DNA of 64,000 nt, taken from NCBI GenBank assembly GCA_947685225.1, contig CANTUV010000039.1:38370001-38434000 (forward strand). The letters run 5' to 3'. Within the stretch, counting starts at the first letter, position 1. Every line of letters begins with the position of its first letter. Both the position numbers and the translations under genes were made by a program. Shown here piece after piece: positions 21,327 to 32,559 of this stretch. The stretch is from Garcia nutans. Taxonomy: Eukaryota > Streptophyta > Magnoliopsida > Malpighiales > Euphorbiaceae. The notes beneath the pieces are model-generated. The model did no database searches and was not told the DNA's origin. It saw nothing but the letters and a program-made list of their open reading frames with translations.

Positions 21327-21505
21327 GGGCACCCATACAAGATGAAAATATGCCCTTACAACAATTGTCCAATGTCCAAAACTAAATAAATAGGACACCC
21401 ACTTTTTAGTGGAAACATGTCCTTTACATTAATCCAAATGCTTAAAATAAATTAAATTACATTGAACTTAACTAATGAGGTACCCACAAAGTGGAAACAT
21501 ACCTC
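21327..21505 (-). promoter_or_regulatory. Three covarying hairpins in the Tat-D LTR
   Basis: Outer arms, plus strand: GGGCA/TGCCC (21327-21331, 21351-21355), AGGACA/TGTCCT (21392-21397, 21418-21423) and GAGGTA/TACCTC (21477-21482, 21500-21505). The first pair differs from Tat-C (GGACA/TGTCC) on both sides of the stem, so pairing is kept. Confidence 0.7.
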
Positions 21506-22741
21506 TCACATTTTTAAAATCAAAATAATTAATATTAAAATAATTAATTAAATTACTTAAACCATTCAAACATTCACAATAATGAAAAGCAAGTCAACCA
21601 TTATAAAGCAAATAAAATAAATCATCCATCACAAGTATATAATAAATTAAATAATCAAAACTAGGGTTTTAGGATCAAAAATACAAAATTAAAGTTTTGA
21701 ATGGAAAACTAGGGTTTTAGTTATTTGGGATTAAGGTCTTGGTTTCACAGATTAGAGATTAGGGTTTTAGGCTTTGATATATTGGTTTTAGTTACTGGAT
21801 AAGGTTTAGGGAACTAGGGTTATAGCTACTGGATGAAGTTTTAGGGTTTTGGAATTTAGTACTTTTGGAATGAGGGTTTTGAGAATTAAAGTTTTAGAAT
21901 TAAGGTTTTGGGAGTTAAGGATTCTTGGAGTTAAGGTTTTTAAGAAATAGGGTTTTGGAATTAGGGTTTAGATCACTTTGAAAAATAGATTTGGGTTTTA
22001 ATTATTTTGGAAAACATATTAGGGTTTTGATTATTTTGGAAAATAGAATATGGTTTTTGGTTTTCATAGAATTAGGTTTTTAAATATTTGAAAAATAGGC
22101 TTAGGGTTTTTGTTTTCAGAAAACAAAGTTAGGGTTTTATAAAAACATGATTACTGTAAAAACTTTAAGGCCACTTTAACATTAATTTTTTGGTAAATAA
22201 TTGCATGGGACATGGCTACTAGACATATTTAAATGAAGATACACTAGGCATACATTGATGGCATTATCAAATAAAACTCACTGAACATATTTAAGCAAAA
22301 TCATAATATGTAAGAATTTCATGACATTAATAAACAGGACTTGTTATGATTTTAAAGAGTTTAGAAAACAAAACCTACGTTGAAGGCTCCACCAATTATA
22401 CATTGATCCAAGCTCTGCCTGGTCCAATTCAAAATTCTGGCTGAGTAAAATAAAGACAATGGCTACTGCCTTTGGTGTATTGTGTTGATAGTTCTTGCTT
22501 AATTGCTAATCCGTGCTAATTGCTCTATCTGCTGCTTAATAATTATTGATGGTTGCTCCCCTGTGTTACAATATTTAATTATCTATTTATAGGCAAAAAT
22601 TACTTAACTTCCAACCCTAATCTTGTTAATCCGAGGGTTATTCCAAAGTCCAACTTCATTAGGAAATTAAAATGGCTGGCTAAATTCTTTTTGAATTAGG
22701 ATTCATGTCTATTCGGAGTGTCCAAATCGACATGAGCCATT

Positions 22742-22778
22742 GCTCATGTCGACTTGGAGTGTCCAAGTCGACATGAGC
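22742..22778. repeat. Perfect 17 bp-arm palindrome with 3-base loop
   Basis: Arm GCTCATGTCGACTTGGA at 22742-22758, loop GTG, and its exact complement at 22762-22778. It lies in the U3 of the Tat-D LTR, upstream of the TATA box, among weaker copies of the same motif (22690-22900). Confidence 0.95.
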
Positions 22779-23039
22779 TAGGTTTATGTAATTTTGGATG
22801 CCCCAAATTGACATAAGCATTGCTCATGTCTGCTTGGCATAGTGCCTGGCTTATGTCTGCTTGGCATAGTGCCTAGCTCATGTCTGCTTAGCATAGTTCC
22901 TCCTTAAAGTGGGCCAAAGTTTGTTTGGGCATTTAAAATTAGATCGAATTAGGTTCAAGCTTTCTAAAATTGGATTGGACTTAATTTGAGCCTCTTAATT
23001 AGTACTAAGCTCATTCATGGCCAAAATTAAGGGTCTACA

Positions 23040-23898
23040 CTTTGCATCATTCTTATCCTTTCTAATTTTATCTAGGTAAGGAAATTTATTTACGTCCTTA
23101 GAATTGGAATTGAAAGTTTTAGGAGTAATATTTTCCTTACCTTTTTCCTTTGAACTTACCTCTACTAATCTTGAATCAATTAACTTATCAGTTTTAACTT
23201 TTTATTTTGGCTCCTTTAGTACCTTCCCATCTCTAAGTGTTATGGCCTTAACATGCTCTTTTGGGTTTGTCTCTGAATTACTTTGCAACGACCCTTGAGT
23301 TCTACCCACAATAGCATTGGCAAGCTATCCAATTTGTATCTCAAGATTCTTCATAGAAGCCTCTTGATTTTGCAACCTTGCTTCAATAGAGATAATAAAC
23401 TTTGTTATTAGCTCCTTCGAGTTAGATTTCTTTTCTAATGGTGGAGGATGAGGTTGTGGTTGAAATCCTGATGGTTGTTGTCTCCCTTGATTGTTGCTGT
23501 TATTATTCTATGAAAAGTTTAGGTGATTGCACCAACTAGGGTTGTAAGTGTCACTGAAAGGATCATTTTGCCTGCAAAAATTATTAACAAAGTTAGCTTG
23601 CTCATGCAAGGTATTTATAGCAAACATATAACTTGCTTGACACTCTTGATTTGAGTGTCCTCCTCCATAAAAATCACAAATGGATGACACCATAACTGGT
23701 TTTTGTAATTGCATCCCTTGTATACCCTTGTTCAATGCTTCTGTTTGAGATGCTAATGCTGTAATAGCATCTACATTATACATCCCAAATATCTTCTTAG
23801 TTGCTTGCCTATCAATGGGCCATTCACATGAGTTAGTGACCATCTCCTTTATCAATTCATAGGCTTCTTCCAGTGATTTCATAAATAGAGAGTCTCCA
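23040..23898 (-). pseudogene. gag: Ath-E: Athila-like gag fragment
   Basis: Minus-strand remnant bounded by the Tat-D LTR (23039) and the Tat-A LTR (23899). It reads KSLEEAYELIKEM, then a zinc knuckle CDFYGGGHSNQEC whose second Cys is a Tyr, then NPSWCNHLNFS. After a stop near 23508 it continues with NQEASMKNLEIQIG, a stop for Gln, LANAIVGRTQGSL and HVKAITLRDGK. These motifs are those of the C-terminal half of Athila-type gag, just before the protease. Both neighbours interrupt it, so it is the oldest recognisable layer here. No other part of the element is visible in the window. Confidence 0.75.
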
Positions 23899-24059
23899 TG
23901 TAGACCTTAAAATTTGGACCAATTTAAATTTAAAAAGCTTATCTTGGTCCATTATAAATCTAAATTTCTTAAAGATTATAATTCAATTGGTCTGATTTTA
24001 TATTAAAATTACAAAAAAGTATGTGTTGAAAATTAATTATTGTGGATTGATTTGAGTCA

Positions 24060-24290
24060 AGTTGGTTCATTTGAACCTACCAAATCGATATGAGGCTAGC
24101 CTATATCGATTTGAGCTTGCCAAATTGATATGGGCATTGCCTCATATCAATTTTGTCATGCCAAATCGATATGAGGCAGTTCATATCAATTTGGATGGCC
24201 AAAATCAATATGAGCTTTGCCTTATATCAATTTGGTCAGCCCAAATCGATATGAGGAAGGCCTCATGTCAATTTTTGGCCTCTAATTTGA
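24060..24290. repeat. Palindromic repeat array in the Tat-A LTR
   Basis: About eight alternating sense and antisense copies of a 16-mer close to CCAAATCGATATGAGG, spaced 10-15 bases, so neighbours can pair into hairpins. It occupies the same position, upstream of the TATA box, as other unrelated palindromes in the Tat-B, -C and -D LTRs. The ORF over it (24062-24325) is just a translation of the repeat. Confidence 0.85.
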
Positions 24291-24404
24291 CTGATCTGAG
24301 TACTAAAAATACTTTGACAGGCTAATTTTATTTCCTAATCATGCAGTAATTCATTGAAGACTTAAATTAAGAATTTAGGTTTAAGTGGAAGTACTGATTG
24401 TCAT

Positions 24405-24413
24405 CTATAAATA
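24405..24413 (+). promoter_or_regulatory. TATA box of the Tat-A LTR
   Basis: CTATAAATA about 500 bases into the LTR, directly after the palindrome array. It marks the expected transcript start, which places the hairpins at 25260-25435 in the RNA. Confidence 0.65.
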
Positions 24414-25259
24414 CAAGAGAGACAACAATTAACAAGAAGGGGAAAGGAAGGAAGTAATTTTTGAGGATCATTAAAACATAAAGAGCAATCATCAAACATA
24501 TAATACTATCAAATTTATAAAAACAAGGCAGTAGTTACTGTCTTATTTTTACTCAGCAGAGATTAATCATTGCAAGTAGAAGTTTGATCAACATTTAATT
24601 GTGGTGGAGCTGTGAAATGAATGTAAATTCTAAATTTAATCCATTTTAATTCAACATAAGATGATTTGATGATGGTTTTGAATATTAAATACATTTACTC
24701 TTTGTCTAAATTAGTTCCAGTAGGTTACATCCTTTAGTTTTGATTCATAACAATTTATTTGAAGCATGATCAATGGAGGTTGGCTTTATAATTCATAGTA
24801 GGTCAAATTTGCTTCTTACAATAGCCATCCACAAAGAGTATTGTGTAATTATTTATTTTAAGTAAATATTCCAGTATTCTAAAGTTTATAAATATAATTA
24901 CAGTAGTTCTGTTTCTAAAACCATAAAATCTTAATTAGTTTATAGTTTTCAAAACCCTAAATATTTTTTTTAAACCCTAATTCTAAAAACCATAATTCTA
25001 AAACCCTAACCTAAAACCCTAATTCAGAAACCTAAAAACCGTAATCTTGATTTTTTAAAAAAAAACCTAAACTTTAATTGTATTTTCCTAAACCCTAATT
25101 CATAAAACTCTAGTTTGTATATCTATTGTTTAACATGATATTTAAATGCAAACTTGATTATTAATGCATGGATGATTTATTTTGTAATGGATTTTTTACT
25201 TTTATTTATGATGAATGATTGAATCTTTTCTATCAGTTTATTTTAGTTTCAATATGTAA

Positions 25260-25435
25260 GAGGTTTGTTTCCACTTTGTGGGTACCTCATTAATTGAGTT
25301 CCAATGTAATTTAATTTATTTTGAATTTTGGATTAATGTAAATGGTATATTTCCACCAAATGGTGGGTACCCTATTTTATTTAGTTTTAGACATTGGACA
25401 TTGTAAAGGCATGTTTCCATCCATGGATGGGTGCC
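25260..25435 (+). promoter_or_regulatory. Three covarying hairpins in the Tat-A LTR
   Basis: Outer arms: GAGGT/ACCTC (25260-25264, 25284-25288), GGTA/TACC (25344-25347, 25368-25371) and GGCA/TGCC (25408-25411, 25432-25435). Inner arms: CCAC/GTGG, CCACCA/TGGTGG and CCATCC/GGATGG. Units two and three have outer arms different from those in Tat-C, yet still complementary. Confidence 0.7.
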
Positions 25436-25818
25436 TATTTTGTATTGCTTTATTTTAATAAAAGTAATGGATGTTTATTTCTTTTGATAATTACAAGTAT
25501 TATGGATGATATTATAATGTTTAAGAGTTCATTAATATTTAGACCTGAAAAGGAGGCCGGTTCTAATGAACCGGGCGTTATGGGGGTGCTGGGTCATTCT
25601 CATATTCTCCATGCATACCCAACTTTTCAAACTCAATAGGGGGTTGGGGATTTCTTAGGAATCGAGTCATCCACCCCTTTCTATTTTTCTGGCCCATCCA
25701 GGTGGTGACTCCATTTTCTCCGGGTTTAGGCTCGTGTTCTCTAAGGCTTTGAGCCTAACAGTGCCGAAGTCGCAAGAACCATTTCATATGGGAGTAGGGG
25801 CAAAAATCTCCGCTCACA

Positions 25819-26994
25819 ATGGTGACTCCACTGGGGATAAGAGAAGTTGATTCCATTGGTCTTTATATTATCTTATTCTTTCTTATTATGATATTATCCA
25901 TTGCATCATATAGATCGCATAGTATGCGTGAGTTAGGATGCCCGTGTAATCTGTGTTGTGTTATGTAAGGGATACCGTACTTTCACTTAAGGTATGGAGA
26001 TCGAGCATAGCATAATCACTCATAGCCTTGTACCATTTGGTGTATACTTGCCATGGGAACCTAAGCCTTTCACCCCAAAGACTAAAGCTCATGTAATTGA
26101 CCTAGCCACGTTTTTTAGATTTTTACCCTAAATGCTTATTATTTGACTATAATTAATATATCTTGGTTTAAACCATGGATTATTTGGTTTTTTCTTTCTC
26201 TAATATGACCTAATCATATTATAAGCTCAAAATATTTTTTTCCTTTAAATCCAAATACCAAATTTCAAAATCTCAAAATCTTCAAGATAGTCTTTGGACA
26301 TAAAATGTTTCAAGATGGGTCAAAAATTATTTTTCTACCTTATGACCCAAACTAAAAAACCTAAAGGATTTTAAACAAAATTATTTTTCACTTCAAAAAT
26401 TACAAACTTTTTCTTAAAAAGAGCTCATAAACTATTTAGGTCAATTAAGGAATACCAAAAATTAATTGTGGGCCTAATTTATACCAAGAATCATTAATCA
26501 TGGGCTTGTTTTTGGCATGAATCATTAGTAGTTTTTCCAAATGGAAAATCTATTTATGATAAACCTATTAATTTTGTTTTAATCCAATATAGCATAAAAG
26601 CTATTTTAGTTGAGATTCAATGGATTAAAGCCTAATTAATGAGAATTATCATGGACTGACTTCTATATTTGAGAATGTAACTATTGGTTAAATCGCCTAT
26701 GGAAATTTTTGTGAAAACAAGATATTCCATATTGATATTTGTTGATCATATACCTAAGAAAAGAAACTTGCCATTCGTGTTTGGAAGTTATAAGGTTGGA
26801 AGGAACGTCCTAATTGTCTTTGATTGTTTGATTACTTGTGCATACATGTATACATGCATACATGCATTGCATTATATATCATTGATCCTTTCCGGCTCAC
26901 AGACCAAGAGTACAGCAGTCGAGAGCATATAACAACCCAACCTATGCTAGTGACAGACTCCAGTAGCAACTCAATTAGCTTCTCACTAAGAGTA
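25819..26994 (+). other. Tat-A primer site and leader
   Basis: TGGTGACTCCACTGGGG at 25820-25836 is the Arg-type primer site, with one change from TGGCGACTCC. After it come about 1.1 kb of leader conserved among the four Tat copies. The last 120 bases retain traces of the upstream coding segment (IDPFRLT, DSSSNSISFSLRV) seen before gag in Tat-B and Tat-C. Confidence 0.65.
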
Positions 26995-28479
26995 ATGAAG
27001 CTCGAACAGATTTAAAGGATGGTGGATGACACCCTCAGTGCTAAGATGGAAGAATTGAAGGAGGCCCTGGCTGAGACTATAAAGAGCCAACTGGCTGCAC
27101 TTTTGGGGAACATTGTTGAGACATCTGCCAGCACTAAGAAACTGAAGGACAAAGGAAAGGCTAAGGTTGGCAAAGTAGCCTTCGATGATGACAAAGTAGT
27201 TGTCGATGATGATGATGACTGGGCTCAATACTTTCAAGATCCTCAAGATAAGAAGAAAGAGCCAAAGGTTGTAGAAAGATTAGCCGTGGAAAAGATTGAA
27301 AATTCAGATGTTGAGAAGCTGATTGCCCATTTGGAAAGGCAGTTTGAAAAGAAGTTGAAAACTGAAGAAATGTCGGAGGTCGACAAGTTATTTGAACAAG
27401 ATGAAGAGGTCCCATACAAATTCAAGATGCCTTCCTTTGCCATGTTCGATGGGATTAGGAATCCTCATCTTCATGTGAAGCAATACATCACTGCTATACA
27501 GTCTGGTCGAGCTATTAAGGCTCAAACTCTAAGATACTTTATGTTTTCATTGGACCTTGTTGTCCAGAATTGGTTCAACACCTTAGAGCATGGTACTCAA
27601 AATTGCTGGGATTTACTATACAAAGCCTTCATCCAACAGTATGGGTTTAATGCTGAGTTGGGGTTGCTTTGATGGAAGTTGAGTCCATTAGGCAAAGACC
27701 AAATGAGAACTTTGTTGATTACGTGAAAAAGGTGGAGAAACAAAGCTGCATTGCTCAAGAAAAGGCTCGATGAATCATATCAGATTAGGATGATTGTGAG
27801 AGGGGTGCTACCTAATCTTCATGAAAGGATGTCCCATACTCTTATTAGAGATTTTAAAGATCTCCTTCAAGATGGCTTGCAAATAGAAGAATGGGCAAGA
27901 GAGAAGAACCATTTTTCTGCAAGAAGAAATGAGAAAGGGAACTACCAGTCCAGCAATCAGAGCACATAAAAAGCAGTCACGCAACTGGTCAAGGAGGAAG
28001 GAGGAAGTTTTTAGAATTGGGGAAGCTACTATCTTAGGTTCTCAATAAGCTACAAAAGAAGGGATTGTTACAACTTGACTCCTCGCCCTTTGCCAAATCC
28101 TCTTTCGCCTAACTTTGATGCTAAATCATTCTGCCAATTCCATCAAATGCAAGGGCACAAGACAGAAAAATGTTTGAGGTTGAGGCATGAGATCCAAATT
28201 TTAATTGATAGTGGGAAGCTGCCCGAACCCAACAAACCTAGCACCAAGGACAATCCATTACCAAGGTTCAACAGAGTACCATCGCCGGTAATTTTTATGA
28301 TTGAAGGAGGTTTGCATGAAAGTTTTGTCATGTCTTCTTTCCAAGAAGCAGATGGAGAGGCAACTAAAGAAGAAATGGTACTAAGCAAAATGGAGCAAGT
28401 CAAAATTGAAAAGGAAGTAGCCATCTGTGTTGTGAGCGAGTTTTGGAATTTAACTGATAGTGATGATGATTCTGAGTAA
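26995..28479 (+). pseudogene. gag: Tat-A gag
   Basis: Gag of the Tat lineage, starting MKLEQI with an in-frame TAA at 27013-27015, then open at 27019-27672. This part has an acidic linker (VVVDDDDDWAQYFQDP), the capsid motifs LHVKQYITAIQS and AQTLRYFMFSLDL, and NWFNTLEHGT. A frameshift near 27660 follows. The next pieces are LKKRLDESYQIRMIVRGVLP (27751-27969) and, after another break, the nucleocapsid region 28075-28479 with CQFHQMQGHKTEKC, all C-x2-H-x4-H-x4-C ligands present. The tail is acidic (SDDDSE). It is followed after about 45 bases by the protease-side ORF. Confidence 0.87.
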
Positions 28480-28524
28480 AAGAAGGAGGAGTGGGCCTAG
28501 TTCAAGCCTGAAGAGGATGAGATA

Positions 28525-30077
28525 ATGAACACATGTTCTGGTAAGCCTTATGCAAGGACACCACCAAAGGAAGCAAAAATTGACAAGGGGAAGGATGCTG
28601 AGAAAGAAGCAAAGGAAGATGAAGATGGCACAGTCCTTAAGCAATTGAAAAGGACCCAAGCAAGTGTTAGCATCTATAATCTATTAGCTACATCCAAGAA
28701 ACAATGTGAAACTATTGCCAAGGATTTGACTAGCATGCCAATTTCCACTTCTATAACACCAGATGAGTTGGTTAATTTTGTGAAAACTAAAGGAGTGATG
28801 AAGTGTGAAGATGTCCAGAAGAAGGGCAAAGTTGATATCGGAATGGTATCATTTTCGGATGCAGATTTGCCAGAAGAGGGAAGAGATCACATCCACCCTC
28901 TCTTTATCAAGGTAGAGGTCAAAGGGAAAAGGACTCCATGTGTAATGGTTGATGATGGGTCTACCATAAATGTCTGTCCAATTAAAATCTTGCCAAAGCT
29001 TACTATGTCAACAAGGGATCTAAGCCAACTGAGGTAACCATTAGGGCTTATGACAATACTAAGAGACATGTTGAAGGGACTTTTAAAGCTATTGTGAAGG
29101 TTGGTCCAATTGAATCCATGGTTGAGTTTGTGGTTTTGGATATACCCATCACTTTCGCATTGCTATTAGGATGACCTTGGTTTCATCCTCTTGGTGGAGT
29201 TCCTTTTACACTTCATCAAAAGATCAAGTTCCCAAATGGAGATGAAATAGTGATTATCAAGGCTGAGAATAATGAAGTAGTAAATGCTTTAATGGTTGAG
29301 AGGCTTCTCAATGGTTTTCAATTGGATGTTATTTTTGATAATGAGATGATAGGTTCTAGAATTCTAGCTATGATGAAGAAAATGAACTATCTACCTGGTA
29401 CTGGCCTTGGAAAGGGGAAGGCAGGTGTAAGAGAGCTTCTAGATTTCAAGACTCGAACTTCCAAGAAAGGGTTGGGATATGATGAAGCAAATGGAGGTGT
29501 TCTGCTGAAAAAGACTGAGAAGATAAATTTTCCTCCACTTGAAGAAATATTTGTGAAAGCACCAGAGTTGGGACCACTCCAAGGAAAGCCAGAACCAATC
29601 ATATTTATGGGAAAGATGATCCCTGGATTTGAGATCTTTGCTGATGTCGCTGAATTTGTGGAACATAAAGAGAAAAAGCTTGACCTGCCAATTATCAAAG
29701 AGCCTAGCCTGGAAGAGAAGAAAGAAGATGCCTTGAAGATCCAGAAGACTCCAGAGGAAATTGCTGCTCTCATCGAAGAACAATTTGAAGACCTTTTAGC
29801 TTATGATAATGAGAACGGTGATGTTAATTCTGGTTTTGATTTTAATTTGTCTGCTCTGTATGAGGATGATGATGTTTTATTTTCCAAAATAAATGCGATA
29901 AAGTCTAATTTTGCTTGCTTGTGTGATGTTTTTCCTGATGGTTGCATATATTTAAATAGTGGTTACATAAGCACTTTTAATATTAACTCTGTTAATACAC
30001 AAATATTAAATTTGGGAACAATTGATAATCCTAAAAATATTAGCATAGTATCCGACCTTACTCCTGATGAAAGGTAG
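28525..30077 (+). pseudogene. pol: Tat-A pol, protease and G-patch part
   Basis: The first ORF (28525-29037) leads with the Tat-type segment SVSIYNLLATSKK and FSDADLPEEGRDH, then the protease site MVDDGSTINVCPIKIL. Tat proteases have D-[NDG]-GS-x-N-V rather than the classical DTG. Code continues through a frameshift at about 29030 and a TGA near 29172 (in LLLG-stop-PWFHPLGG). The second ORF (29250-30077) contains a G-patch: MNYLPGTGLGKGKAG and KKGLGYDEANGG, with the spaced glycines of that RNA-binding motif. A long acidic linker with PPLEEIFVKAPELGPLQGK and DLTPDER then leads to RT. The linker beginning PPLEEIFVKAP is the part joined to gag in Tat-B. Confidence 0.82.
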
Positions 30078-31900
30078 AGATTAGAAAAAATATTTAAAAA
30101 ATATGAAGAGGTCTTTGCTTGGTCTTATGAGGATATGCTTGTAATTGATTGAGATATAGCTGAGCACCAGATTCCCACTTACACTCACATGAAACTTGTC
30201 AAACAAAAGCTTAGATGATTAAGGCCAAAATGGGCAGAATTGATCAAAGATGAAGTCACTAAACAAATACAAGTAAAGTTCCTTGAAGTGACAGATTATC
30301 CAGATTGGCTAGCCAATATAGTTCCCATGCCAAAGAAAGACGAAAGAATTATGGTCTGTGTGGACTATAGAGACTTGAACAAAGTTTCCCCTAAGGATGA
30401 TTTTTCTTTACCCCATATAGATGTCCTTATTGATAGTGTAGCCCCTAGCATGCTACACTCATTCATAGATGGATTTTTTGAATATAATCAAGTGTTAATG
30501 GCCCAAGAAGATAAAGCTAAAACTGCCTTCATTACTACATGGAGTATATTTTATTATAGGATAATGCCTTTTGGATTAAAGAATGTTGGAGCAACCTACC
30601 AAAGGATGGCCACCACCTTGTTTCATGACATGATGCATAATTTGAGGTTTATGTTGATGACATGATGGTAAAGTCAGATACAAGAGAACAACATTTTCAT
30701 AACCTAGAGATATTCTTTGAGAGAGCAGTGAAGTATAATCTCATGTTGAATCCAAAGAAGTATGTGTTTGGAGTTACTTCAGGCAAAATGCTAGGGCACG
30801 TGATTAGCCCAAATGGTATTGAGATTTACCATAAAAAGGTTAAGGCAATGAGGGATACACCACCCCCTAAGACAGAGAAGGAAGTTTGGGGGTTTATCTG
30901 ACGATTACAGTACATTAGCAGGTTTATAGCAAAGCTTACCATGATCTGTTAACCTATCTTCAAATTGCTTTAAAAGAACTAGCCAGTCAAGTGGAATAAA
31001 GAGTGTCAAAAGGCCTTTGAGTGTATAAAAGAATATTTATTGAATCCACCATTTTTTAAACCACCTAAACCCAGCAAACCTTTATTACTATACTTGGCAG
31101 TAGAGGAAGAGTCAATCGGAGCTATGCTAACCCACGCAGATGAATCAAGGGTTAAGCACACAATATATTATTTGAGTAAAAAGCTCTTACCTTATGAGAT
31201 TAAGTATAGTATCATTGAAAAGACCTTTATAACTATGGTTTGGTCTTCTAAGAAGTTGTGGCATTACTTTTAGTCTTATAGTGTGCAAGCAATTTTCAGG
31301 TTGGATCCAGTGAAATATTTAAGGGAGACACCCTCTTTGATTGGGAAGTATGGTTGATGGTTGATAATTTTAGAGAAATTTGAGATTGAATATATAACCA
31401 GGAAAACAATCAAAGGTAGAGCAGTAGCAGAATTTCTGGCCCAGCAACCACTGCCGGACAACGAGGAAGTAGTCTTGGAATTTCCCGATGAACATTTAGA
31501 AGTCATAGAAGTACAAGGATGGAAGAATTACTTTGATGGAGTAGTGAATAGAAAGGGAGCAGGTTTAGGAGTAATACTAGAATCACCTGAAGGGGAGCTC
31601 ATTCCTTCAGCAAAGAAGTTAAAGTTCAGGGTAACCAATAATATGGTGGGGTATGAAGCATGCATCTTTAGTTTAGAAACCTTGATGATTATGAAGGTGG
31701 ATAAGGTGCAAGTCTTTGGTGTTTCATTTTTAGTGGTATCCCAAGTGAATGGAGAGTGGGAGTTAAAAGAAGAGAAGCTAAAACCATACCACGATTATTT
31801 GACCATGATGAAGAAGAATTTTAAAGAGTGCATATTCATACACTTTCCAAGAGAAGAAAACCAGATGGCCGATGCCCTAGCCACATTGGCTTCGGTGTGA
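30078..31900 (+). pseudogene. pol: Tat-A pol, RT and two RNase H domains
   Basis: RT starts after stops near 30076 and 30150. It reads LIKDEVTKQIQVKFLEV, VCVDYRDLNKVSPKDDF, DGFFEYNQVLMAQEDK and MPFGLKNVGATYQRM. The catalytic YVDDMMVKSD is preserved only in a shifted frame near 30650-30670. The RT thumb is in 30662-30901. The first RNase H has SKPLLLYLAVEEESIGAML (31040-31273), lightly broken. The second, archaeal-like RNase H is in 31361-31900: YFDGVVNRKGAGLGVILES and EENQMADALATLASV. Its presence after the normal RNase H defines Tat-lineage elements. At least six stops or shifts make the region non-functional. Confidence 0.85.
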
Positions 31901-32559
31901 AAAAATCCTATCAAATTATTTCTTAAGCCTTTGGTTTGACCATTTCATCAACTCCTTGTTATGAATATGAAACAATCATAGAAACTGATACAGACCATGA
32001 TGCATGGTATGACACCATAAGATGGTTATTGGAGAATAAGGAATACTCGTTGGGGGCAACAAGGGAAGAGAGAAGAGCCATAAGGTGATGGTCCTTACAA
32101 TACATCACCTTTCATGGAGAGTTATATCGAAGATGGCCTAATAGGGTGCACTTGAGATGCTTGAGGAAGTCTGAAGTTGAGCAAACCATGTCAGAAATGC
32201 ATGCGGGAAGTTATGGTCCACACATGAATGGGTTAGCTTTGGTTAAGAAGATAATTTGACAAGGTTACTACTAGTTGACCATGGAGAGAGATTGTATTGA
32301 GTTTGTAAAGAAGTGCTGGCAATGTCAGATGTATGGTAATTTGAATCACATGCCTCCTGAAGAATTGCATTCTATGTCTTCACCCTGGCCTTTTGCAACT
32401 TGGGGGATTGATATTATAGGGGAGATACATTTGATGGCTTCAAATGGTCACCATTTTATTGTTGTAGCAGTAGATTATTTTTCAAAATGGGTCGAGGCTG
32501 AATTTTTCAACAAGCTAGGGGCAAGGCAAATGGCTAGGTTTATTGAAAAGAATCTCATC
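31901..32559 (+). pseudogene. pol: Tat-A integrase, N-terminal part
   Basis: Linker with several stops, then HHCC-type zinc region and start of the core: MSEMHAGSYGPH before 32275 and, in 32275-32565, KKCWQCQMYGNLNH and GIDIIGEIHLMASNGHHF with the first catalytic Asp, then VAVDYFSKWVEAE. The code stops at EKNLI where copia-2 enters (TCATC at 32555-32559). It resumes at 44915 with RYGVPH. Confidence 0.85.

Larger units (their letters stand above)
20936..23039 (-). repeat. 5' LTR of Tat-D
   Basis: About 2.1 kb, minus strand, starting (at 23039) TGTAGACCCTTAATTTTGG and ending near 20936 in CCCCGCTCACT. The TATA box is at 22592-22584. Upstream of it are long palindromes (22690-22900) and downstream a block of 'agggttttag' repeats (21660-22140) and three covarying hairpins (21505-21327). 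The flank at 23040 is Ath-E gag. The partner LTR is beyond the left edge. Confidence 0.85.
23899..25818 (+). repeat. 5' LTR of Tat-A
   Basis: 1920 bp, starting TGTAGACCTTAAAATTTGG and ending CTCCGCTCACA. In order: palindrome array built on CCAAATCGATATGAGG (24060-24290), TATA box (24405-24413), AAACCCTAA-rich block (24950-25110), three hairpins (25260-25435), and the CCGGTTC/GAACCGG hairpin (about 25557-25576). The preceding bases CTCCA (23894-23898) may be a target copy; the partner is not in view. Confidence 0.88.

Noticed and set aside
24950..25110. Interstitial telomere
   Set aside because: The AAACCCTAA words are irregular and occur at the same place in each Tat LTR, so they belong to the LTR.
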